NCBI RefSeq assembly: GCF_023898315.1
Contig: NC_064623.1
Span: 15,513,140 to 15,577,139 of the forward strand
Direction of reading: 5' to 3'
Length of the DNA stretch: 64,000 nucleotides
DNA from: Schistocerca nitens
Lineage: Eukaryota; Arthropoda; Insecta; Orthoptera; Acrididae
Position numbers and translations under genes: made by a program
The notes under the pieces: model-generated
What the model saw: only the letters and a program-made list of their open reading frames with translations
What the model was told of the DNA's origin: nothing
Databases searched by the model: none
Shown here: piece by piece, positions 52,505 through 61,739 of the stretch
Position numbering within the stretch: the first letter of the stretch is position 1
Layout: each line of letters opens with the position of its first letter

Positions 52505-52862
52505 TTAATCCGTATTCTGACTGACAGATACGTTGGCAGTACGCCCCATAGCGATTTCTGTGGTTGTTTCGTGCAGTGTTGCTTGTCTGTTAGCACCGAC
52601 AACGCTGCGAAAACGCCGCGACTCTGGGCCGTGAAGTGAAGCCTGGCGGCCTCTGCGAGAGGTAATGTCTGGAATGTGGCCTTCCCGGCACAGTCTTGAC
52701 GCTGTAACTCTCGGAATATTTACTTGCCTGACGATAGTCGGACTGGAATGTCCCATCCATCTAACTCTAACTACCGTTCCGCGGTCGAAGTTTGTTAATT
52801 CCCGTCGTGGGGCGACAATCACGTCGGAAACCTGTTCACTATGGGCGCAAAGTGTTGGATTC
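52505..52862 (-). pseudogene. Tc1-like transposase N-terminus (family T8)
   Basis: The minus strand reads LTNFDRGTVVRVRWMGHSSP, TIVRQVNIPRVTASRLCREG, RRFRSVVGANRQATLHETTT. This HTH region matches the T8 element at 55862. It starts within 60 bp of the exon 2 donor, in intron 2. Confidence 0.75.
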
Positions 52863-52877
52863 AGCTCAGTGGTTAAG

Positions 52878-53080
52878 TTCAAATGGTTCAAATGGCTCTG
52901 AGCACTATGGGACTTAACTTCTGAGGTCATCAGTCCCCTATAACTTATAACTACTTAAACCTAACTAACCTAAGGACATCACACACATCCATGCCCGAGG
53001 CAGGATTCGAACCTGCGACTGTAGCGGTCGCGCGGTTCCAGACTGTAGCGCCTAGAACCGCTCAGCCACAACCCGGCCGG
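52878..53080 (-). mobile_element. SINE family 1 copy
   Basis: Complete reverse copy; exact target duplication 'cagtggttaag' at 52867-52877 and 53081-53091. Confidence 0.93.
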
Positions 53081-53209
53081 CAGTGGTTAAGAGTTCGAAT
53101 GGAATACACCTCGGAATGAACAGATAAAGTGACAGAAAACTTGAAGGGAAAGCGAACGGACGGGGCGGGGGGGGGGGGGAGGGGGGCGGAAGGGGGCTAC
53201 ACACTATCG

Positions 53210-53760
53210 CCAATCAGAAGCTTCAACCAGACAATGCACCGAGACACACCCGCTTCTTGGTCAACCACCATCTGTCATCGCAGCAAAGGTTTCCCAGACA
53301 CACCTCCCGATGTGTGTGGTCCAGGGGTTAGCGTTGCTGTCTCTGGATCACGGGGTCCCGGGTTCGATTCCCGACCGGGTTGGACATTTTTCTCTGCCCG
53401 CGGACTGGGTGTATGTGTTGTCCTCATCATTTCATCGTCATCACCATCATTCGTGACAGTGGGCATATTGGACTGTGTGTAAAAAATTGGACTATGTAAA
53501 AATTGGGACTTTGTACGGGCGCTGATGACTGCGCAGTTGAGAGCCCCACAAACCAAACTTTATCACCTCCAGATGTGGCTCCAGCGGACTTCACCATATT
53601 CACCCGAGACCACCCTCAAAGGACAATACCATGAGACCATTACAGAGGTCAAAGTGACTTACACGCGCTGCTGGAAGCAGGTACTGGAAAGGTACTATAC
53701 TGCCTCCCTAAATAAAGAGACTTATGTCCGACAGTATACAGTAACGGTCGCCACTTTATA
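53210..53760 (+). pseudogene. Mariner transposase C-terminal relic, split by a SINE
   Basis: Upstream of the SINE: LQPDNAPRHTRFLVNHH (second catalytic Asp). Downstream: PPDVAPADFTIF (third Asp region), then, shifted, LKGQYHETITEVKVTYTRCW. The order and spacing fit mariner. A G-rich run lies at its left near 53160. Confidence 0.7.
53315..53560 (+). mobile_element. SINE family 4
   Basis: Head with 'tggtccaggggttagcgttg' (A box) and 'gggttcgattcccgaccggg' (B box), then 'tttctctgcccgcggactgg', a CATCATC-rich middle and the body 'gggcgctgatgactgcgcag' with 'gagccccacaaacc'. Target duplication of 14 bp with one mismatch ('cacctcccgatgtg') at 53301-53314 and 53564-53577, inside the mariner relic. 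Confidence 0.85.
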
Positions 53761-54111
53761 ATATAATAAAATAATGGAATAGATGATAATAAAATGTTGA
53801 AATGCGTGGCTTTTTAAAATGTATTGAATTAATAAGATTAATTTTTCGGCATGAATGACAAGCACAATAAGCTGAGCTATGTCTGGAAATAAGTTCGTAT
53901 TAGTTCATATTATTTTGCAGGGCGAAATAGTTTCTTTCTCCGCTGTAGATTTGTGCTTACCCTTCGTTATAATGCTACGTTTGGTCGCCGTGTTCACCTT
54001 TGAAGTCTTGACCGTGTTCCCATTAAGCTTATCGGATCTTCATAATTTTCCAAAATACACAGGTGGGCTTCAGTTCTTGTAATTATTGTACTATTTGAAA
54101 TAACAACTCAC
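53761..54111. other. Unassigned AT-rich sequence
   Basis: No supported feature. Confidence 0.35.
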
Positions 54112-54118
54112 ACGACAT

Positions 54119-55112
54119 GTCGAGGGGCATGAAAGGAAAGCAGTGGTTAGGAAAGGAGTGAGACAGGGTTGTAGCCTCTCCCCGATGTTATTCAATCTGT
54201 ATATTGAGCAAGCAGTAAAGGAAACAAAAGAAAAATTCGGAGTAGGTATTAAACTTCATGGAGAAGAAGTAAAAACTTTGAGGTTCGCCGATGACATTGT
54301 AATTCTGTCAGAGACAGCAAAGGACTTGGAAGAGCAGTTGAACGGAATGGACAGTGTCTTGAAAAGAGGATATAAGATGAACATCAACAAAAGCAAAACG
54401 AGGATAATGGAATGTAGTCAAATTAAATCGAGTGATGCTGAGGGAATTAGATTAGGAAATGAGACACTTAAAGTAGTAAAGGAGTTTTGCTATTTAGGGA
54501 GTAAAATAACTGATGATGGTCGAAGTGGAGAGGATATTAAATGTAGACTGGCAATGGCAAGGAAATCGTTTATGAAGAAGAGAAACTTGTTAACATCGAG
54601 TATAGATTTAAGTGTCAGGAAGTCGTTTCTGAAAGTATTTGTATGGAGTGTATAGATTTAAGTGTCAGGAAGTCGTTTCTGAAAGTATTTGTATGGAGTG
54701 TAGCCATGTATGGAAGTGAAACATGGACGATAAATAGTTTAGACAAGAAGAGAATAGAAGCTTTCGAAATGTGGTGCTACAGAAGAATGCTGAAGATAAG
54801 GTGGGTAGATCACGTAACTAATGAGGAGGTATTGAATAGGATTGGGGAGAAGAGAAGTTTGTGGCACAACTTGACTAGAAGAAGGGATCGGTTGGTAGGA
54901 CATGTTTTGAGGCATCAAGGGATCACAAATTTAGCATTGGAGGGCAGCGTGGAGGGTAAAAATCGTAGAGGGAGACCAAGAGATCAATACACTAAGCAGA
55001 TTCAGAAGGATGTAGGTTGCAGTAGGTACTTGGAGATGAAGAAGCTTGCACAGGATAGAGTAGCATGGAGAGCTGCATCAAACCAGTCTCAGGACTGAAG
55101 ACCACAACAACA
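54119..55112 (+). mobile_element. RTE-like LINE, 5'-truncated, with a 50-bp internal duplication
   Basis: A 994-bp copy starting inside the RT (VRKGVRQGCSLSPMLFNLYI, LRFADDIVILSETAKD) and running to the CAACAAC 3' end. 7-bp target duplication 'acgacat' at 54112-54118 and 55113-55119. An exact tandem duplication of 50 bp (54601-54650, 54651-54700) shifts the frame in an otherwise open copy. The later frame has YGSETWTINSLDKKRIEAF and RRRDRLVGHVLRHQG. Confidence 0.93.
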
Positions 55113-55119
55113 ACGACAT

Positions 55120-55861
55120 TTCTGTTAATAAAACAATACTGTATTCTTCTAAACGGTGCACATATGAAATACATACTCCTCACTTATTCATAGCGACCCC
55201 AAAATGGCGGTCTACAATTACTCGCTAAAAATGGCGTGCTTCTCACTCGTTCACTAGCTGAGCGTGAATCCTTCCTTCCTCCTACTGGTACGAGAAAAAA
55301 TCCTCTGTTTTTTTAACAACTGAAAGTCAAAAAATGCATGACGGTAGGCGTAGGCTCTATGATGGGCTACCGCTTCATCTTCTCTCTTTGCCTGTAAAGA
55401 AGACGAAAACATAAAGGAAATGCAAAAGGTTTATCACAGTACTTCCTGGACTCCCTCCAAACGAGGGAAACTCGTTGGCAGAAGTTCGCCTGCACCTAGG
55501 TTAGGTTTCCTATTTTGTAGAATAGCCTGTTTCAGTGCTGCCCCATGGGGCACAGGTGCTGATAAACGCCGGTTATCCTGCTCGCAGACTGGCACAGCTG
55601 GTGTAGGTTGCCTGGCACGTTCCCTATTACACTTGTTCCGTGCACGCGAGAACTACTTGGTCACCCCTGCCTAACACCCCCACATCAGCTGTTTGCCCAC
55701 CCCTGCCGACCGCTGTCCCCCCCCCCTCTCCCCCCCCCCCCTCCCACAGCTTGCAAGTGGACACTCGAGCTGGAAGATCCTATGTAGAATGTAACTGTTC
55801 GTGCCGATGTCTTCATCTTTGTTACCCAGTTTGAATCCATTCCTTTTATACAAAAGCTGTA
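55120..55861. other. Unassigned sequence with C-rich tracts
   Basis: C runs near 55715-55745. Otherwise nothing recognised. Confidence 0.35.
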
Positions 55862-56560
55862 TGCGAGGTGACAAAATACACATGGCATAGTGATATGTAC
55901 ATATACAGATGGCGATAGCATCACGTACTCAGGGTATAAAAGGGCAGTGCGTTGGCGGAGATGTCTTTTGTACTCAGGTGGTTCGTGTAAGAAGGTCTCT
56001 GGCGTGGCTATGGCTGCATGATGCGAATTAACACACTTTAAACGCGGAATGGTAGTTGGAGCTACACCCTTGGGACATTCCATTTCGGAAATCGTTCGGA
56101 AATCCCGTATTCCGAGATCCGCACTGTCAAGAGTGGGACGGCAATCCAAATTTTAGGCACTGCCTCTGACAACGGACAACGCAATGGCCGTCGGCCTCCA
56201 CTTCACGACCGAGAGCAGCAGCGTTTGCGTAGAATTGTCAGTGCTAACAGACAAGCAACACTGCGTAAAATAACCGCAGAAATGAATGAGGAACGCACTG
56301 CGAACGTATCGGTCAGGACAGTCTGGCGAAATTGGCGTTAATGGGCTGTGGAAACAGCCGACAGACGAGAGCGCCTTTACCAACAGCACGACATCTGCTC
56401 CAGTGATCTCTCCAGGACTCGTGACTTCATCAGCTGAGCCCTAGACGACTAGAAAACCGTAGCCTAGTGAGATAAGTCCTGTTTTCAGTTGGTAAGAGCC
56501 GATGGTAGCGTTCGAGCTTGACGCAGATCCCACGAAGCCATCGACCCAAGTTGTGAACAA

Positions 56561-56740
56561 AATGGCTCTAAGCATTATGCGACTTAACATATGAGGTCAT
56601 CAGTCCCCTAGAACTTAGAAGTACTTGAACCTAACGACATCACACACATCCATGCCCGAGGCAGGATTCGAACCTGCGACCGTAGCAGCAGCGCGGTTCC
56701 GGACTGAAGCGCCTAGAACCGCTCGCCCACAGCGGCCGGC
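56561..56740 (-). mobile_element. SINE family 1 copy in T8
   Basis: Reverse copy with a short internal deletion in the middle ('gaacctaacgacatcacaca'). Exact target duplication 'agttgtgaacaa' at 56549-56560 and 56741-56752. Confidence 0.92.
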
Positions 56741-57097
56741 AGTTGTGAACAAGGCACTGTGCAAGCCGGCGGCGGTTCCATAATGGTGTGGTCTGTGTTT
56801 ACACGGAATGGCCCGGGGCCTCTGGAGCGACTAAACGATAACTGACTGTAAATGGTCATGTGCAGCTATTCGGAGATCCTTTGCAGCCGTTCATGGACTT
56901 TATGTTGTCAAGCGCGATCGAAATTTTATACATAACAATGCACCCATCTACCAGGCCACAATCGTTTGCAGTTGGTTTGAAGAACATTCTGAACAATTCG
57001 AGCGAATGATTTGGCCATCGAGATCGCCCAGCACGAATCCCGTCGAACATTAACAGGACGTAATCTAGAGGTCAGTCCACGCACAAAGTCCTGCACC

Positions 57098-57837
57098 TTG
57101 TAATGGTACTTGAATTACGTAACCATTACGGAACCTCATCTCAACCTCTCGATACCAGCAATATTCTACTGTGTTTCTGTAAAATAGTTGACATATTCCT
57201 GTGACAACATTCAGATTTGATTTCACTAATGTAGAGGTACTTCGATACATTGATATGTTTATATTGCAATGATATTATTCTTATGTGTATTCTTTCTTTT
57301 GTCACTATGATCTTTGGCGTACTTGTAACTCTGATTTTTGGGCACGCAATCGGTTATTAGAGAGTCAAGCTTTGGTCGTCATGTTAAAAAGACGCAAATT
57401 GTAGTCAGTTTATGAAATGTGAACTTTAACAAAAGTATGACTTAAATTCGGAGTGCTGATTAATCTTTTTTACATCACCATTGTGCTAACTTTCAAAAGT
57501 TTAATCTTCAAGAATGGTTTACGAAACTCTTCTATAAAACTTTTGAATATGGCAGAATAACACCTAGGCCTCTTTGCATTCGAGCTTGGAATCATCACTA
57601 CCTAGATTTTCGACGATTGAGCCATGAGTTCACAACGAGACCAGCGTGGGAAACACGAAAAATGAGTGCCTAGTTTATCCATTATTTCAAGAAATGACTT
57701 TATTAACTGTGCTCTAATGACACCTGCCACATAATATAACTTTGTTGTTGCCAGAAAATGCAATATTTAGCAGCGTGAGCAACACTACAATTACAATTAA
57801 TTTTTGACCTTTCTTGTGGTAGGGTTGTTAGAACCTG
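57098..57837. mobile_element. Unknown ~740-bp AT-rich insertion in T8
   Basis: T8 text breaks after 'aagtcctgcacc' and resumes at 'cactttcgcagttatgg', which are adjacent in my recollection of the intact family. The insert has no ORF, motif or terminal repeat that I recognise. A weak 'cctgca/cctgcc' repeat at its edges may be the target duplication. Confidence 0.4.
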
Positions 57838-58182
57838 CCACACTTTCGCAGTTATGGGCGGTCCAGTATTTGTGCAGGGCACTCCCAACAACTTGTTGAG
57901 TCCATACTGAATCAAGTTGCGGCTCTACAATGGACAAAAGGAGGTCCAATACGATATTAGGACGACTCTTGGTACCTCAATGTATACTGGCCATGCGAGA
58001 GGATTGCAGGAGCTTGCAGAAGGTGTGCAGGGCACAGAGGTTTAATCAGAAGTCTGATATTTTCTTCTCGGTAGGGCTTTCCTGCTGTGCCCCATTCCTT
58101 CGGAATGGAAACCTCTTCTCTTCTCTTTGAGCCATCGGCCAGAATGATTCAGATTCTTGGAGTGTGTTGAGTTGTGTAATGA

Positions 58183-58385
58183 AAAAAAATGGTTCAAATG
58201 GCTCTGAGCACTATGGGACTCAACTGCTGAGGTCATTAGTCCCCTAGAACTTAGAACTAGTTAAACCTAACTAACCTAAGGACATCACAAACATCCATGC
58301 CCGAGGCAGGATTCGAACCTGCGACCGTAGCGGTCTTGCGGTTCCAGACTGCAGCGCCTTTAACCGCACGGCCACTTTGGCCGGC
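58183..58385 (-). mobile_element. SINE family 1 copy
   Basis: Complete reverse copy with an A-rich start on the + strand; exact target duplication 'gttgtgtaatga' at 58171-58182 and 58386-58397. It lies 220 bp before host exon 3. Confidence 0.93.
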
Positions 58386-58605
58386 GTTGTGTAATGAGTT
58401 CTGACATTTAGTTCTAGTGGCAGGTGCAGCGCAGCTCTCGAAGAACACGGAGGGGTATCAAAGCGTGTCGAGTGGCGTAATGAGGTTAGGTGGTGGTGTC
58501 GTTTCAGCAGCAGGTACAGAGCCCAGCCCAGAACATCTGGGGTTCTGACCCACTGACGGTCCCGAAGCACGTGTACACTGAGCCCCGGTGCCGTGTGTGT
58601 TCCAG

Positions 58606-58988
58606 CGGCCGGCGCAGTCCCCATCTCGGAGCACGTGGAGGTGGAGCGGCCGGTGGCGGTGCCGGTGGTGAAGCAGGTGGAGGTGAAGGTCCCCCACCCC
58701 GTGCCCGTGGCCGTCCCCCACCCGGTGGCGGTGGCCGTGCCCCAGCCGTACCCCGTGCCCGTGGAGGTGCCGCAGCCCATCGCGGTGCCCGTGGTGCGCA
58801 CCGTCGCCATCCCCGTGGAGCGGCCGGTGGCGGTCCCCGTGGAGCGGCCCGTCCCGGTCCCCGTGGAGCGGCCCTACCCCGTCCACATCGAGAAGCACGT
58901 GCCCGTGCCCGTGCCCCGGCCGTACGCCGTCACCATCCCCGTCGTCAAGCACATCCACCACTACGTCAAGCACGGCGGATGGCACTGA
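58606..58988 (+). CDS. Host gene exon 3: Val-Pro repeat domain and C-terminus
   Basis: Acceptor 'gtgtgtgttccag' ends at 58605. The phase 1 junction joins G (exon 2) to CG, then 126 codons to TGA at 58986-58988. The protein is built of alternating Val/Pro with Glu, His, Arg and Ala (VPVVKQVEVK, VPHPVPVAVPHPV, VPVERPVPVPVERPYPV) and ends HHYVKHGGWH. Such alternating hydrophobic repeats are typical of insect extracellular structural proteins. Nearly all codons end in G or C. Long frames on other strands here are composition artefacts. Confidence 0.8.
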
Positions 58989-59090
58989 GCACACCAGGTA
59001 CTTCCACCACTTCCCCGGCTGAGCGCAGAGCCCGACTGTGTGCGGGACCGCCACTGGAGCAGCTATTATTCTGATCACACGCTTTTGTGC

Positions 59091-59096
59091 AATAAA
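59091..59096 (+). terminator. Candidate poly(A) signal AATAAA of the host gene
   Basis: The first AATAAA downstream of the stop codon, 103 bases after it. It lies inside the antisense remnant of LINE F, so it appears to be transposon-derived. No transcript evidence. Confidence 0.45.
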
Positions 59097-59185
59097 TACT
59101 TTATTCCTCAGCGATGAATTACCCCAAAATATGATACCATATGCAAGCAATGAGTGAAAATAGGCGTAGTAAGCTAATTTACTAA

Positions 59186-60328
59186 CAAGGGAACCTCCCA
59201 TCGCACCCCCCTCACATTTAGTTATAAGCTCGCACAGTGGATAGGCCTTGAAAAACTGAACACAGATCAGTCGAGAAAACAGGAAGAAGTTATGTGGAAT
59301 TATGAAAAAATAAGCAAAATATACAGACTGAGTAGTCCATGCAAAGAATGGCAACATCAAGCAGTACGGAAGGTTAGGAGCGCCGTGGTCCCGTGGTTAG
59401 CGTGAGCGGCTGCGAAGCGAGAGGTCCTTGGTTCAAATCTTCCCTTGAGCGAAAAGTTTTATTTTTTATTTTCAGACAATTATCAAAGTTCAGGCACTCA
59501 CACATAATGAACTTCGCTCTCCAAAATTCCAGGACATGTTCAGATTTGCTTGGACATATGCAGGATTTGACGGTCTACGCATGGAAAAATTTTAAAGCGT
59601 TAAAAATATATATTTTGACAGAGCACAGGGAAAACTGTCCGACTGTGGAACTGTTGCATTCATTTGTTGCAGTTTATGTGACAAACTCTTATGTTTTCAT
59701 CACTTTTTTGGGAGTGATTATCACATCCACATGAAAACCTAACTCGGGCAAGGTAGAAGAATCTTTTTACCCATTCGCCAAGTGTACAAGTTAGGTGGGT
59801 TGACAACATATTCCTGTCATGCGACGCACATGCCGTCACCAGTGTCGTATAGGATCTATCATACCTCTTTTCCTGTGGAGGAATCGGTTGACCTATGACC
59901 TTGCGATCAAATGTTTTCGGTTCCCATTGGAGAGGCACGTCCTTTCGTCTACTAATCGCACGGTTCTGCGGTGCGGTCGCAAAACACAGACACTAAACTT
60001 ATTACAGTGAACAGAGACGTCAATGAACGAACGGACAGATCATAACTTTGCGAAAATAAAGAAAGTAAACTTTTCACTCAAGGGAAGGACCTCTCGTTCC
60101 ACAGTTGCTCACGCTAACCACGGGACCACGGCGCTCCTGAGCTCACGCTATCCTTGATGTTGCTTATCTTCACATGGACTACTCACTTTGTATATTTTTC
60201 TTATTTTTTCATATCTCCACACAATTTCTTCCTGTTTTCTCGATTGATCTCTGTTCAGTTTTTCAAGGCCTATCCATTGTGCCAACGTATAACTAAATCG
60301 AGGGGGGTGCGATGGGGAGGTTCCCTTG
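59186..60328. mobile_element. Foldback DNA element with tRNA-like sequence in both arms
   Basis: A 1143-bp element bounded by 'caagggaacctccc' and its complement, with a 3-bp target duplication TAA at 59183-59185 and 60329-60331. The arms are about 270 bp, inverted and roughly 85-90% alike by eye. The left arm contains a tRNA-like unit at 59380-59451 ('gtggtcccgtggttagcgtg' A-box region, 'ggttcaaatct' B box). The right arm (60076-60134) has the same unit lacking the B box. The centre has no transposase. A 3-bp TAA/TTA target suggests a PIF/Harbinger-like mechanism, tentatively. Confidence 0.85.
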
Positions 60329-61345
60329 TAAGGTGTTTATCACCAAAATTTGCAATGACCCTTATTGCATAAGTAGCTGAACTCAAACGTTTCAGTAGAT
60401 CATCAATGTGTTTCTTCCAATTTAATCTCTCATCAACGGACACACCTAAAAATTTTGAATATTCTACCATAGCTTTATGCTTCTGATTAAAGTCTATATT
60501 TATTAATGGCGTCATACCATCTACTGTACGGAACTGTATGTACTCTGTCTTATCAAAATCCTGTGAGAGTCCGTTTACAAGGAACCACTTAGTAATTTTC
60601 TGAAAGACATTATTGACAATTTCATCAGTTAATTCTTGTTTGTCGGGTGTGATTACTATACTTGTATCATCAGCAAAGAGAACTAACTTTGCCTCTTCAT
60701 GAATATAGAATGGCAAGTCATTAATATATATTAAGAACAACAAAGGACCCAATACCGAACCTTGTGGAACCCCATTCTTGATAGTTCCCCAGTTTGAGGA
60801 ATGTGCTGATTTTTGCATATTATGGGAACTGCTTATTTCAACTTTCTGCACTCTTCCAGTTAGGTACGAATTAAACCATTTGTGCACTGTCCCACTCATG
60901 CCACAATACTTGCGCTTGTCCAGCAGAATTTCATGACTTACACAATCAAACGCCTTTGAGAGATCACAAAAAATCCCAATGGGTGGTGTTCGGTTATTCA
61001 GATCATTCAAAATTTGATTGCTGAAAGCATATATGGCATTTTCTGTTGAAAACCCTTTCTGGAAACCAAACTGACATTTTCTTAGTACTTCATTTTTACA
61101 GATATATGAAGCTACTCTTGAATACATTACTTTCTCAAAAATTTTGGATAAAGCTGTTAGAAGGGAGATTGGACGGTATTTTTCCCTCGTTCTGCTTGCC
61201 CATTGAAACTGCTACACCAAGAAGAAATGCACATGACAGACGGGTATTCATTGGACAAATATATTATACTAGAACTGACATGTGATTACATTTTCAAGCA
61301 ATTTGGGTGCATAGATACTGAGAAATCACTATCCAGAACAACCAC

Positions 61346-61542
61346 ATATGGCCGAGCGGGATGGCCGAGCGCTTCTAGGCGCTACAGTCTGGAACCGCGC
61401 GACCGCTACGGTCGAAGGTTCGAATCCTGCCTCGGGCATTGACGTGTGTGATGTCCTTAGATTAGTTAGGTTTAAGTAGTTTTAAGTTCTAGGGGACTGA
61501 TGACCTCAGAAGTTAAGTCCCATAGTGCTCAGAGCCATTTTG
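61346..61542 (+). mobile_element. SINE family 1 copy in T1c
   Basis: Complete copy; a short target duplication 'aaccac' at 61340-61345 and 61543-61548 matches the T1 sequence at this point. Confidence 0.85.
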
Positions 61543-61565
61543 AACCACCTCTGGCCGTAATGGTG

Positions 61566-61735
61566 TAAATGGCTCTCAGCACTATGGGACTTCAGTTCTG
61601 ATGTCATCAGTCACCTAGAACATAGAACTACTTAAACCTAACCACATCACAAACATCCATGCCCGAGGCAGGAGTCAAACTTGCCATCGTAGCAGTCGCG
61701 CAGTTCCGGACTGGGCGCCTATAACCTCTGCCCGG
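61566..61735 (-). mobile_element. SINE family 1 copy in T1c, diverged
   Basis: Reverse, more degenerate copy (B-box region 'caggagtcaaacttgcc', internal deletion) only about 25 bp from the previous one. The T1 text resumes directly after it ('ttgatacacaggggcattg'). Confidence 0.8.
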
Positions 61736-61739
61736 CCTT

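Larger units (their letters stand above)
56020..57950 (+). pseudogene. Tc1-like transposase (T8), heavily decayed
   Basis: Recognisable pieces: THFKRGMVVGATPLGHSISE (HTH), SISEIVRKSRIPRSALSRV, FIHNNAPIYQATIVCSWFEE, where the second catalytic Asp region reads HNNAP, and MIWPSRSPSTNPVEH, the last catalytic motif. The C-terminal part reappears past the insertion near 57838. Stops and shifts are frequent. Confidence 0.7.
55862..57982 (+). mobile_element. Tc1-like element T8, carrying a SINE and an unknown insertion
   Basis: The left end has 'gaggtgacaaaatacacatgg', preceded by TA; the right end 'ttggtacctcaatg' before TA (57983-57984) is its degenerate counterpart. The SINE (56561-56740) and an insert of about 740 bp (57098-57837) interrupt it. 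Inserted in host intron 2. Confidence 0.78.
24203..59100 (+). other. Host gene span: secreted Gly-Tyr/Val-Pro repeat protein (three coding exons)
   Basis: The model joins exon 1 (24257-24268), exon 2 (52202-52448) and exon 3 (58606-58988): 12 + 247 + 383 bases = 642, or 213 residues plus stop, with introns in phase 0 and 1 and GT/AG ends. The product has a signal peptide (about residues 1-24), a KKR basic site (51-53), GGGY repeats (about 66-86), a long PV/EV/PHP repeat region and a His-rich GGWH end. That is the make-up of insect cuticular or other extracellular structural proteins; I recall similar PV-repeat proteins in flies but no exact family. Introns of about 27.9 and 6.2 kb are filled with transposons. 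Exons 2-3 are firm; exon 1 is inferred. Confidence 0.68.
59068..61190 (-). mobile_element. Jockey/CR1-like LINE F, both ends truncated, split by a foldback element
   Basis: The minus strand carries a clean [92 protein letters not shown]. After removing the foldback element (with one TAA) the frame continues exactly, GDKHL then SKLAYYAYFHS and IIFWGNSSLRNKVF. It stops at about 59068, short of the usual C-terminus, where host 3' UTR sequence begins. Apart from truncation the RT looks undamaged. Confidence 0.88.

Noticed and set aside
58490-59074. 194-codon + strand ORF overlapping exon 3
   Set aside because: An alternative frame of the same GC-rich repeat exon, without the phase match or acceptor logic of the chosen frame.
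58458-59360. 300-codon minus-strand ORF
   Set aside because: It joins the foldback element, the LINE F remnant and the antisense of the Val-Pro exon; the His/Gly/Asp-rich part is the complement of that exon.
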